DNA of 10,332 bases from JBLNDG01 sp050261415 (GTDB taxonomy: Bacteria; Bacillota; Clostridia; Lutisporales; Lutisporaceae): the NCBI GenBank assembly GCA_050261415.1, contig JBLNDG010000151.1, positions 1 to 10,332 of the forward strand, written 5' to 3'. The notes below the pieces were generated by a model. That model was not told where the DNA came from. It searched no databases and was given only the letters and a program-made list of their open reading frames with translations. The position numbers and the translations under genes were made by a program. This document shows, in pieces, positions 1-6,882 of this stretch. How positions within the stretch are numbered: position 1 is the stretch's first letter; each line of letters opens with the position of its first letter.

Positions 1-494
1 TATTCGTTTATCAAGGTTCATTTCGTCAATATGTATTTACTTTTGTCAGTCTCTCAAAGTTATTTTATCCCAATAATTAACATTTAGCTGGTTTTCCAGT
101 TACTTTTCGAGAATATTCAAATCAGAAGCTACTATTTTATCAATCAAATATGATAAATCCTTTTTTTCATTAAACTCTTGCATTATACCCCCTACTACTC
201 CTTCCTCCTTAATATACTCTCGTTTTCTTCGTTTTTCACAGAATTTAACTTTGATTTGCATTCGCTTTTCACTCTTGGTGTTGCATAAATTCAGTAGTTC
301 TATGTTTCAGGCATAGAATATAAACCGCATATGTTTTTCTATTCTCTGTCATAAAGGTACCACATCAACTTCAGGTAGCAAACCTCCTATGTTTTCAGGT
401 ATCGATTGTGCCTAAATCCTTCGTTCTGTTCCTTGAAAGAAAATGTATAAGTCTTTTGAAGCAGAGCATCTCCAATATACTCTTCGTTTGATAT
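1..494 (-). other. AT-rich region with decayed coding traces
   Basis: No intact gene of ordinary size is seen here, downstream of the KAP gene. On the minus strand several coding-like stretches lie in different frames. One 27-codon frame starts with ATG near 350 and reads MTENRKTYAVYILCLKH. Another runs from about 308 to 100 and is lysine/arginine rich. After its TAA the same frame still reads protein-like (LENQLNVNYWDKITLRD) before a TGA and a second TAA. This pattern of protein-like text cut by stops and frame changes suggests a degraded gene, but I recognise no family and it may be chance in AT-rich DNA. Confidence 0.3.
100..261 (-). CDS. small hypothetical protein, possibly a remnant
   Basis: This is a 53-codon frame from ATG at 261 to TAA at 100. 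The product begins MQIKVKFCEKRRKREYIKEE and ends in a lysine/aspartate-rich stretch. The first ATG has only a weak ribosome binding site. An internal ATG at 183 is preceded by purine-rich GGAAGGAG and GGGGG runs and would give a 27-residue product. The frame stays open upstream of 261 to about 308 without a better start, and reads protein-like past its stop, so it may be the middle of a broken gene. No motif, membrane segment or known family is visible. Its existence as an expressed gene is uncertain. Confidence 0.2.
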   Translation of the reverse strand: MQIKVKFCEKRRKREYIKEEGVVGGIMQEFNEKKDLSYLIDKIVASDLNILEK

Positions 495-2654
495 TTAAAA
501 TCTCTCGGGACGCCATCCATTTTTATATTTATCAGCAAGTTCAATTATCTCTTTATCATCAACAGTTGATATATCTTTAGCCTGATTTATACGATTCTTT
601 AAGATATCTTCATCGCCGTACAATTCAATAAGGGCATCCCATGCCAGATAGGTTTCTTTTCGAACAGCACGGCTATCAATTGACTGACTCATTACTTCTC
701 TTTGCGAAGACTTTAATACTGCTAATGTTAATTCAGAAGTGTCACTGATCTCTATCAGCTCGCCGCTTGCTAATAGAGATTTCTTTGCGCACAGAAGAAT
801 CCGTAAAAGTTCCGGTTCTTTAAGCAAATCTTCAACTGTGGCAGCTTTTACCTCATGTGCCCATTCCAGCTCAATTTGTTTGGCGGCTTCTTCGGATATT
901 AATTCTTGTCCTTTTCCTTTTTTGTGACCGACTATACTAATTAATTCATATTTTGCGGATAATGTTTTAACTTCTGGAAGAATTGATTTAACAGCACTCT
1001 CTATTATATCAGGAACTTTCAAAGACCTTATGAGACGATACACCACACGCATAACCTTAAGGCGGACATCATAGTCAAACATACTACTGCGGTTGTTCGG
1101 CAACTCATACATAATGTTAAGAAGAACAATAGAAGCTGGTTCCACATGCTTATCGTTATATTGATCTTCATAAATTTCAAGTGCAGTTATTACATCTGTT
1201 ATCTCAGAAGCATCAAGTGAATGCAGGTAATCATCAAATAATTCACGATTATCCATAAATAGCTGGGCCTTTTCAGCATGCATAAAAGCTTTAAAATGAT
1301 CTCCGGCGATGCGTTCTAAGTAAAAATTGAGTATATCTTCATGTGCAACGCGACGTTCTCGCAACCATTCTTTCTTCCACTCTGCTCCATAATGATAGTT
1401 TTCGATATGTCGCCGTGCTGCAGGAAATAATCTACATATCATATTTCTAATGATGTTTGAGTTATCGCCAGCGACTTCGATTATTTTCTCGATTTTAGCT
1501 TTTAGCAGACTATCTGTATTACGACTATTACCGAATAAATGATTATCAGTTGTAGTAAGGGCGTCAATTGATAAATGCAACAACTTAAATACATCAGGAA
1601 GAAATATTCGAACTGCCTCAAGGGCAAGCACATCTGTCAGAGCGACTTTACCGTCAAGCGAAGCTACCGTACCATGTATATTAGCAGCGTAGCGCCGAAC
1701 ATCTCGCATTGTTCTAATTAATGGCCTAATAATTTCCATAAAAATGTCTGGCCATATTTGTGTATCGAAAGGCCCCACTTTTTCGATGTTTTTTATTGCA
1801 TTATCAATTGCCGTTAATACCTGTGTGGTTAGAATCTGATATGGGATTGGAGGAATATCAATTACAACTTGAAGTATCTTTTCTAGATAGTCACGCCCGT
1901 TTATACCTTCTTCATTTAATGCATTTTCAACACGGAATCTGTCAAATGCAAGAACATATATTATGTTCGGGAAATTCGCAGTCAGTCTAACGAGCTTAAA
2001 TATATCCCTTATTTCGGCTGTTGACAAACGGTCTATATCATCAATAACGACAATAATCCTTTTACCATATTTAATTAGGGCATCTTCAATTTTCTTTCGG
2101 TGAGCTCCGACGCCTTCTTTACGCCCCTCAAGTACTTTGCTAATAGCCTCGGCTGCTTTATGACCACTTTCAAACCACGATCCAACTAAAGGTATCCAGC
2201 TCACTCCAGCTAATATATCGCCATATGTACCTATCGTTTCTCCGATTCTTGATAGGTCAGGACGAAGTTTCAACTGTGCAGATAATTCAGAGAAAAAAGA
2301 TTGCATCAGTTGTTCTGTACCGCTGAACATCCATGGATTAAAGTCCAGAACGGTAATATTCTTTTGGTTAAGCTCGTTTTTTGCAAGGTTTATAAAAGAT
2401 GTTTTCCCTGAACCCCATGCCCCAAGTACTCCTATAACACTACCTTTGCTTGTATCAAGAGAAAGTATCTGTTTTGCAAAAGATTTTGCCAAGCTATTTC
2501 TGCCAATAGTATCTTCCTCAGGTAGCGTAATTGGATTGTCGCCTGTTATTTTCATGCTGTTTGATTGTGAATCAGCGTGAATAGCTTTATCATTAGTGCA
2601 ATCGATAACTTCAGATTTCTTACTTCGTTTGAAAAGCTTTGATAAGAATCCCAT
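495..2654 (-). CDS. KAP-family P-loop NTPase
   Basis: The product has 719 residues and looks like a KAP-family NTPase of the STAND/AAA-like P-loop group, whose members often act at membranes and include the F-plasmid phage-exclusion protein PifA. Visible features are Walker A at about residues 78-86 (GAWGSGKTS), the KAP-typical FNPWMFSG at 105-112, and Walker B with tandem acidic residues at 200-210 (IIVVIDDIDRL), followed by IIYVLAFDR at 231-239. A short hydrophobic segment at about 146-161, between Walker A and B, sits where many relatives carry transmembrane helices, but it looks too short for a helical pair. The C-terminal 350 residues look helical with no recognised domain. ATG at 2654 is preferred over GTG at 2660 because GGAGGA lies six bases upstream of the ATG and touches the GTG. 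The gene stands alone behind its own promoter-like region. Nucleotide hydrolysis is well supported by the motifs; a defence role is inference. Confidence 0.85.
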   Translation of the reverse strand: MGFLSKLFKRSKKSEVIDCTNDKAIHADSQSNSMKITGDNPITLPEEDTIGRNSLAKSFAKQILSLDTSKGSVIGVLGAWGSGKTSFINLAKNELNQKNITVLDFNPWMFSGTEQLMQSFFSELSAQLKLRPDLSRIGETIGTYGDILAGVSWIPLVGSWFESGHKAAEAISKVLEGRKEGVGAHRKKIEDALIKYGKRIIVVIDDIDRLSTAEIRDIFKLVRLTANFPNIIYVLAFDRFRVENALNEEGINGRDYLEKILQVVIDIPPIPYQILTTQVLTAIDNAIKNIEKVGPFDTQIWPDIFMEIIRPLIRTMRDVRRYAANIHGTVASLDGKVALTDVLALEAVRIFLPDVFKLLHLSIDALTTTDNHLFGNSRNTDSLLKAKIEKIIEVAGDNSNIIRNMICRLFPAARRHIENYHYGAEWKKEWLRERRVAHEDILNFYLERIAGDHFKAFMHAEKAQLFMDNRELFDDYLHSLDASEITDVITALEIYEDQYNDKHVEPASIVLLNIMYELPNNRSSMFDYDVRLKVMRVVYRLIRSLKVPDIIESAVKSILPEVKTLSAKYELISIVGHKKGKGQELISEEAAKQIELEWAHEVKAATVEDLLKEPELLRILLCAKKSLLASGELIEISDTSELTLAVLKSSQREVMSQSIDSRAVRKETYLAWDALIELYGDEDILKNRINQAKDISTVDDKEIIELADKYKNGWRPERF

Positions 2655-2706
2655 TACCACTCCTCCATATACTTTTCATAGAAACTTATGCTAACCTCAT
2701 TGCTAT

Positions 2707-2726
2707 CTCTATCGAATTCGATAGAG
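2707..2726. promoter_or_regulatory. perfect 20-bp palindrome upstream of KAP gene
   Basis: CTCTATCGAATTCGATAGAG is a perfect self-complementary 20-mer. It lies 53 bases before the KAP start and about 30 bases downstream of a TATAAT, so it would fall in the 5' untranslated RNA. Its symmetry and position fit an operator for a dimeric repressor. A structure in the mRNA leader is the alternative. No regulator gene is adjacent. Confidence 0.45.
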
Positions 2727-2754
2727 TTAATCAAATAAACAAATTGATAGGAAT

Positions 2755-2787
2755 ATTATACCATATCGTAAATTCTTCCGATATGGT
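2755..2787 (-). promoter_or_regulatory. putative KAP promoter with inverted repeat
   Basis: On the minus strand a perfect TATAAT (2760-2755) follows an inverted repeat with 9-bp arms, ACCATATCG and CGATATGGT, separated by 10 bases (2787-2760). The repeat covers where the -35 element and spacer should be, and no good TTGACA is present. A weak promoter dependent on, or blocked by, a bound protein would fit. The TATAAT could be chance in AT-rich DNA. Confidence 0.4.
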
Positions 2788-3181
2788 CTTTTATGCAGTG
2801 ATCCATCTGTACTAACTATCAACGCTTTCTATTATTACACCAAATATTCAATTACATATTCAGAACACGAAATTAATAAATCATAAGCTACATTCCCTCT
2901 TCTTGGTATAAAACATCTCCAATAAAAATAATATTGTTACAATTCGGATTGCTCGGTCAAAAATATGATTCACACCTATCAACATCACTCCTACATCCAT
3001 CCTATCTCCTCAATCCTATGAAAAATGCCCGTTATCTAACCTATCAACTCAACCTCACTTAATTTTCACGCACAAATCTTACCCAAAAATACACCCTCGA
3101 TATGTTCCCATGCACGCATTTTCCTCACTAGGTCGGGTGGATAACTTGGATGTAATCCAGCAAACCCAGTAAAATCAAAGC
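2788..3181. other. intergenic region without a clear gene
   Basis: This stretch of about 390 bases between the KAP promoter and the methyltransferase remnant has no ORF of convincing length and no recognisable RNA. The only coding-like piece is a minus-strand frame at 3179-3066 that reads FDFTGFAGLHPSYPP and onward to a TGA. It has no start codon with a ribosome binding site and matches no family I know, so it may be another gene remnant or chance. Confidence 0.35.
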
Positions 3182-3570
3182 TTACAGTCTTGACATCAAC
3201 ACCACACTTTCTACATGCTCCGTCTAGGGGAACATGTCTACCGGCTGCGCTTCCTCTGCCTTATACCCCTGTACATCCAGGTATTTCAAGTCACGCGCCA
3301 GCGTGGCAGGGTTGCAGGAAATATATACGATCCCGGCTGGCCGCATATCAGCTATCAGTTGCAGCAGCGATTCATCGCAGCCTTTGCGCGGAGGGTCGAG
3401 CACAACCACGTCAGCATGTATGCCCTTTTGGTAAAGTCTGGGTACTGCCTTCTCCGCCTCGCTTTCGATAAACTCCACGTTGTCCACCCGTTTAACATAG
3501 AATTTTTTTTGCATCGTTCACGACAGCCACTACTACCTCTTTTATCGGTAATGCTTTCATTGCCGTATAC
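3182..3570 (-). pseudogene. decayed 3' end of RlmD/RumA-type 23S rRNA (uracil-5-)-methyltransferase
   Basis: The longest intact piece (3483-3227) carries the C-terminal methyltransferase signatures of the TrmA/RumA/RlmD family, which methylates uridine in 23S rRNA using S-adenosylmethionine. DPPRKGCD is the substrate/cofactor-loop motif and ISCNPATLARDL contains the catalytic cysteine region. The usual ending follows, VDMFP, but a TAG at 3226-3224 interrupts it; the same frame then gives TEHVESVVLMSRL and a natural TAA at 3184-3182. Upstream, family-like text (VYGNESI, EVVVAVVNDAKK, KNSMLNG, VDNVEFIESEAEK) is spread over three frames. Two of the junctions are explained by one-base losses, in an A run near 3512-3519 and a G run near 3487-3489. 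The TRAM domain and most of the protein are missing, as full-length members have about 450 residues. Base composition is more GC-rich than the flanks. It is almost certainly non-functional as read. Confidence 0.75.
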
Positions 3571-3665
3571 CAGGATACTCCTCTTAATGGTCAGTTGAGA
3601 GTTAATGAACGTCCTTTTCAAAGGCGCTCTGACATGCCATTTGCTTTTCACTATATTATAACCAA

Positions 3666-3698
3666 GGGCATGAAAACCAGAATTTGGCTTTCATGCCC
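3666..3698. terminator. strong hairpin downstream of the UDG-like gene
   Basis: There are perfect 10-bp arms GGGCATGAAA and TTTCATGCCC with a 13-base loop, 75 bases past the stop of the uracil-DNA glycosylase-like gene. No clear run of T follows on either strand, so it is not a textbook intrinsic terminator. It may still end or stabilise the 3' end of the four-gene transcript. Confidence 0.35.
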
Positions 3699-3772
3699 CA
3701 TTGAAAGTTATAATTTTAAGTTTTATTTTTATAATATATCTTTTTTATGCCTGCAAACGGAATTACCTGCGC

Positions 3773-4390
3773 TCACAACAATGAAATTGCCGCAGATATA
3801 TCTTCTTTTATTGTTTCTATCTTACCTTTTTCAATTAAAAGGTTGCCACCTGTTATGATGTATGAAGGAAATACCCTTATGGTACCATAGTAATACTCAT
3901 TTCCCCTTATACGATATGTAGATTTACTCGGTATTAAGTTTTTCTTTGTATTTTTCCGTGCAATTAAATTAAAAGCTTTTTTTGCGACATCTCCCATCAG
4001 CATTATAACTTTTGTGTTACCGAATAGTTCAAGTTCTTTTTCTAAGATAGGGAGTTGGTTATTTATAACTTCTGTTGAAATTGTATATCCTTCCTTGGGT
4101 GTTTTTACAGCGGTTGTTATATATATCCCTTTGCTGATAATATCATCAATTGAATTAACACTTACCCCTGACTCATTAAATATTGGGATAGTAGTAGACA
4201 TAAATGCTGCGTTAGGCTTTCTGCTGTAAAAATAATCATCAGGATTTTTGGGAACAACCTCACTAATCATTATCATTCTGATGTTATCTGTCTCAATAAC
4301 AGCATCCGGAACTTGAATTAGTTCCTTGTGCTCAATATTTGAATTTGTTCGGATAAAGTCTGTTAAATACTCTTTCACATTAATTTTCAT
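3773..4390 (-). CDS. uracil-DNA glycosylase superfamily protein
   Basis: This 205-residue protein resembles compact members of the uracil-DNA glycosylase superfamily found in Clostridia, which excise damaged or deaminated bases. The support is the segment MISEVVPKNPDDYFY at residues 41-55 (the active-site loop region), NTKVIMLMGDVAKKAF at 125-140 (the central strand and helix), and FPSYIITGGN at 174-183, placed like the usual HPS motif but with Phe for His. Catalytic activity is therefore uncertain. ATG at 4390 is chosen because GGGGG lies eight bases upstream. The frame extends upstream to 4573, but that extension overlaps the flavin reductase gene in another frame and has low-complexity, atypical residues. 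It lies 58 bases after the flavin reductase gene, probably as the last gene of the same transcript. I see no functional link to the redox genes. Confidence 0.65.
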   Translation of the reverse strand: MKINVKEYLTDFIRTNSNIEHKELIQVPDAVIETDNIRMIMISEVVPKNPDDYFYSRKPNAAFMSTTIPIFNESGVSVNSIDDIISKGIYITTAVKTPKEGYTISTEVINNQLPILEKELELFGNTKVIMLMGDVAKKAFNLIARKNTKKNLIPSKSTYRIRGNEYYYGTIRVFPSYIITGGNLLIEKGKIETIKEDISAAISLL

Positions 4391-4448
4391 GCAACGATCC
4401 CCCTTTCTTTTATTTTTTCGCGTATCTGACGGCCCGGACCTGTCCACG

Positions 4449-5090
4449 TCACTTATACAATTCCAGGGCGCCGAAACAATCCGGTGCCAATTCGCCGGTC
4501 TCAGGGTTTCGTGGGAAGAATATATTATACATGTACCCTGTTTTTCCGTATCTGCCAAGCTTGTTTTCGTCATAATGGTCGCTGTCCATGCAAATATGAG
4601 TAGCTTTCAGAGCCACTGTCACATCACGGCTGCCTTCAAAATGCTCACGTTCCCATAAAAATTCACATTCAATATTAAGAAAACACTCTGCAATGCGTGG
4701 AGCATTTACAGTCTTCGCTTTTTCAGCAGTCAATCCTGACAAGGTGATTTCGTCATCGTCAAAGCCATTATTTTTAATTGTTTGCTCACATTTATCAAAA
4801 ATATCGTGAGAGGGGAAATTTAACACACAACATTTTGTCTCCTTTAAACTGTTATGTAAATGTCCGCCCTTTGACACTCGGCCGATAATGCAAATAAATT
4901 CACCACTGTCACCGACAAAAGTTGACCAGGATTGCAAACAAGCGTTTTCTTTGCCGTTTGATTTATATGTAGTTATTAAAAACAGGGGTGAAGGAATGGC
5001 AGTAACAAAATCTTGCCATGAAAAAAGGGTAAGCTCTCCAGGCCATGCTTCAGTTATTTTTTCAGGCTTTGTACTAAATTCCTTTTTCAT
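4449..5090 (-). CDS. flavin reductase-like FMN-binding protein
   Basis: The protein of about 213 residues has the features of the flavin reductase-like split-barrel family, which binds FMN and reduces it or uses it in electron transfer. The segment TAIPSPLFLITTYKSNGKEN near the N-terminus, then CLQSWSTFVGDSGEFICIIG, and a GGHLHNSLKETKCCVLNFP-like stretch follow the usual order of FMN-contact strands. No signal peptide or membrane segment is seen, so it should be cytosolic. Two ATGs are possible, at 5096 and 5090. The second is preferred because the AAGGAAG site abuts the first and sits at normal distance from the second. It lies 47 bases after the SnoaL-like gene and close to a flavodoxin-fold oxidoreductase, which suggests joint action in one flavin-dependent pathway of unknown substrate. 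Confidence 0.8.
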   Translation of the reverse strand: MKKEFSTKPEKITEAWPGELTLFSWQDFVTAIPSPLFLITTYKSNGKENACLQSWSTFVGDSGEFICIIGRVSKGGHLHNSLKETKCCVLNFPSHDIFDKCEQTIKNNGFDDDEITLSGLTAEKAKTVNAPRIAECFLNIECEFLWEREHFEGSRDVTVALKATHICMDSDHYDENKLGRYGKTGYMYNIFFPRNPETGELAPDCFGALELYK

Positions 5091-5137
5091 TTTCATCTTC
5101 CTTTCATTTTTTATTAATTAAACACGACGTCGCTATG

Positions 5138-5518
5138 TCACGTTTGTTTATATTTATAGGGATAATAATGCTCATGCTTTGATTGGAATTCCTTCATAGA
5201 TACTATTTTCCCAAAATCGTCGAACACAGCAATAGAAACACCATCTAGTATGTCTCTTTTTCCATCATATTCAAAAGAAAAAATCCACTCAACCGCAATA
5301 GTGTTCCCTTGTTCGATACCGTTAGTTATTTCCCATTCAAATACTTTTGCCTTGGTAATCCAATCATCAAACCATCTGATTATCTCATTTATTCCATGGT
5401 GTTCCGGTCCATAAGATTCTGTATATACTACATCATCAGCGAATATATCTTCTATTTTTGATCTGTCACGCTTTTTCCACATATCATAATAACTTTGAAT
5501 CATTTTCACTTTATCCAT
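5138..5518 (-). CDS. SnoaL/NTF2-like domain protein
   Basis: This protein of 126 residues is the length of a single NTF2-like cone fold. The N-terminal helix MIQSYYDMWKKRDRSKIEDIFADDVVYTE followed by a histidine-containing segment (GPEHHGINEIIRWFDDWI) and alternating strands (FEWEITNGIEQGNTIAVEW, FSFEYDGKRDILDGVSIAVF) is typical of SnoaL-like proteins. Members can be isomerases, hydrolases or ligand binders, so no substrate can be named. ATG at 5518 is chosen because AGGAGG lies nine bases upstream; the frame extends to 5554 without a better site. It starts 20 bases after the flavodoxin-fold gene and is very likely in the same operon. Confidence 0.75.
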   Translation of the reverse strand: MDKVKMIQSYYDMWKKRDRSKIEDIFADDVVYTESYGPEHHGINEIIRWFDDWITKAKVFEWEITNGIEQGNTIAVEWIFSFEYDGKRDILDGVSIAVFDDFGKIVSMKEFQSKHEHYYPYKYKQT

Positions 5519-5538
5519 TTCATTTTTCCTCCTTATTT

Positions 5539-6105
5539 TCAGCTTATTAACCAACGAGACACTTCATGAAGCTTTTCCATATATGCCTCATTCTTAATTA
5601 TTTCACTACGATTTCTGATCATCCCGAAAACTTCTGATCTGGTATCACTGGCCCCTATTTGCCAAAAGCCTTCCAATGTCCAATCTGCATACCTCTTATA
5701 TTCATCTTGAGGGCCTGTATAGCAAGAAAGTAAAAGTGCTGCTTTTTTCCCTGGCTTTGAAACACGAGAATTGCTTTTTCTCCCTGGATCATAAAACGCA
5801 TAAAATCTCTCAATAAACATCTTTGCCATAGCTGACACCTGGTGATCATAAACCGGACTGGCTATAAGAATAGAATCGCATGTATCAATGAATGGAAGCA
5901 AATCTGTTATAGCATCTTTTCTGACACAAAATAGTTCTTTTCTTCTTTGGCAATTATCACAAGCCATGCAGAATTGACAATTCTGTTCCCTTATTTTAAA
6001 CACTTTCACTATGTGTCCAACTAAGTCCTCAGCAATCGTATCTACTATTACTTCTGAATTTGCACCCTTTCTATGGCTGGCATCAACTAACAAAACTTTC
6101 TTCAT
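5539..6105 (-). CDS. flavodoxin-fold NAD(P)H-dependent oxidoreductase with Cys cluster
   Basis: This 188-residue protein begins with VLLVDASHRKGANSEVI (residues 4-20), the phosphate-binding loop of NADPH-dependent FMN reductases and iron-sulfur flavoproteins. The segment SILIASPVYDHQVSAMAKMFIERF is the second FMN-contact loop. Between them lie cysteines at 43, 46, 49, 52 and 60, spaced C-x2-C-x2-C-x2-C-x7-C. Similar compact clusters hold a [4Fe-4S] centre in archaeal iron-sulfur flavoprotein, so iron-sulfur binding is plausible here but not shown. ATG at 6105 is used, with AGGGTGGTG upstream; the GTG codons at 6117 and 6114 lie inside that site. It is the first gene of the four-gene run and follows a strong palindrome at 6192-6213. 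Confidence 0.8.
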   Translation of the reverse strand: MKKVLLVDASHRKGANSEVIVDTIAEDLVGHIVKVFKIREQNCQFCMACDNCQRRKELFCVRKDAITDLLPFIDTCDSILIASPVYDHQVSAMAKMFIERFYAFYDPGRKSNSRVSKPGKKAALLLSCYTGPQDEYKRYADWTLEGFWQIGASDTRSEVFGMIRNRSEIIKNEAYMEKLHEVSRWLIS

Positions 6106-6191
6106 ATTTTTCACCACCCTTCATTTACAAATCATATTTCCCGCGTCATTGCTTTTCTTCGCTTTCGGTTTCTTTTATTTTACTGCATCAA

Positions 6192-6213
6192 ATATGACAA
6201 CGTATTGTCATAT
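6192..6213. promoter_or_regulatory. 22-bp inverted repeat upstream of the flavoprotein operon
   Basis: Perfect 9-bp arms ATATGACAA and TTGTCATAT flank a 4-base centre, about 87 bases upstream of the oxidoreductase start. On the minus strand the second arm includes TTGTCA, one base from a -35 consensus, but no convincing -10 follows at 16-18 bases. The size and symmetry fit an operator for a dimeric MarR- or TetR-like regulator, which is not encoded nearby. Confidence 0.45.
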
Positions 6214-6378
6214 CATCACATGCATTATTCATGGTAAACAGAATTATTATTGGAATAAGTACAGACTTGAATGAAACAAAGTTGTTAAATACAAGTGTCA
6301 CAGGCTCAGTGTCGCGCACTCCACGTGGCTTGAGTTGATGGAATTGATGTCTGTGGGTTATTTTAGGAACCATCTGTA
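6214..6378. other. intergenic DNA, no gene supported
   Basis: This lies between the palindrome and the direct repeats. A minus-strand frame of 90 codons (6460-6188) crosses it, but it runs through the repeats and the palindrome, has a protein sequence without domain character, and is not preceded by a good ribosome binding site. The piece next to the repeats could belong to a residual insertion-sequence end. Confidence 0.3.
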
Positions 6379-6450
6379 CGCGGGAACATGTCAATGGGTT
6401 TTTGGCTGATTTTTGAAAAACCGCCTTTCGCGGGAACATGTCAATTAACA
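6379..6450. repeat. 17-bp direct repeats, possible insertion-sequence end
   Basis: CGCGGGAACATGTCAAT occurs at 6379-6395 and again at 6429-6445, a 50-base period. Between the copies lie complementary runs GGTTTTT and AAAAACC. Read on the minus strand, the segment starts TGTTAATTGACATG next to the ars terminator. Multiple short repeats inside a TGT-starting end are typical of IS21-family elements, but no transposase gene or second end is visible, so this would be a solitary relic. Tandem regulatory binding sites are the alternative. Confidence 0.45.
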
Positions 6451-6451
6451 A

Positions 6452-6484
6452 TAACGCCAACCACTAAATGTGCGATTGGCGTTA
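6452..6484 (-). terminator. hairpin after the ars operon
   Basis: Nine-bp arms TAACGCCAA and TTGGCGTTA with a 15-base loop lie seven bases past the arsC stop. On the minus strand they are followed by a moderately T-rich TTGTTAATT. This is the expected place for the operon terminator, though the U tract is imperfect. Confidence 0.5.
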
Positions 6485-6491
6485 ATTAATT

Positions 6492-6881
6492 TTACATTAG
6501 TTTCTTCTTCAATTCAATTATTCGGGCTTCAATTATTGATATTACTTTTTTAAACTCCTCATCACCCTTACCTGTGGGATCATCTATACCCCAATCCTCT
6601 CTATGTTTGCAGGGAAGATAAGGGCATTCCACATTGCATCCCATTGTTATAACAATATCTACCGGCGGAATATCATCAAGCAACTTTGGATATTGGGTTT
6701 TCTCCATATCTATATCATAGAGCTCCTTCATTAGACGCACGGCATCCTGATTAATCTGCGGCTTTGTTTCAGTTCCTGCCGAATAGCTTTAAAAAGTATC
6801 ACTGGCAAGATGCCGTCCCAATGCTTCCGCAATTTGACTACGACAAGAATTATGGACACAAATAAAAGCGACTTTTATCAT
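6492..6881 (-). pseudogene. arsC: thioredoxin-type arsenate reductase with premature stop
   Basis: Reading from ATG at 6881 gives MIKVAFICVHNSCRSQIAEA, with the CX5R phosphatase-like loop at Cys8-Arg14 that binds arsenate in the low-molecular-weight, thioredoxin-coupled ArsC family. Codon 31 is TAA (6791-6789). The same frame then continues without a gap as SYSAGTETKPQINQDAVRLM, the MGCNVECPYLPC segment with redox cysteines (82, 86, 91), and HREDWGIDDPTGK, ending at TAA 6492. Total length would be 129 residues, the family norm. Relatives usually have Glu at this place, so GAA to TAA is a likely single change. The ribosome site AAGGAG lies inside the end of arsA, and the ATG follows the arsA stop by one base. 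As read, no reductase would be made; restarting at GTG 6740 would lack the catalytic Cys. A sequencing error cannot be excluded. Confidence 0.85.
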
Positions 6882-6882
6882 T

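Noticed and set aside
3228..3238. GGGAACATGTC, the core of the repeats at 6381 and 6431, also occurs in the methyltransferase remnant
   Set aside because: There it simply encodes the conserved DMFP of the methyltransferase, so the match is best taken as coincidence.
3190..3598. Plus-strand open frames over the methyltransferase remnant
   Set aside because: They are shadows of the minus-strand family motifs (DPPRKG, SCNPATLARDL) and have no domain character.
4414..4448. Nested short hairpin (TGACG...CGTCA with GGAC-AG-GTCC inside) between the flavin reductase and UDG-like genes
   Set aside because: Short arms with mismatched junctions and no T tract; not enough to call a terminator or regulatory RNA.
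4391..4573. N-terminal extension of the UDG-like gene to 4573
   Set aside because: It overlaps the end of the flavin reductase gene in another frame, while ATG 4390 has a strong GGGGG site at the right distance.
6188..6460. Open frame of 90 codons on the minus strand upstream of the flavoprotein operon
   Set aside because: It crosses the direct repeats and the palindrome, lacks a good ribosome binding site and has no protein-like domain pattern.
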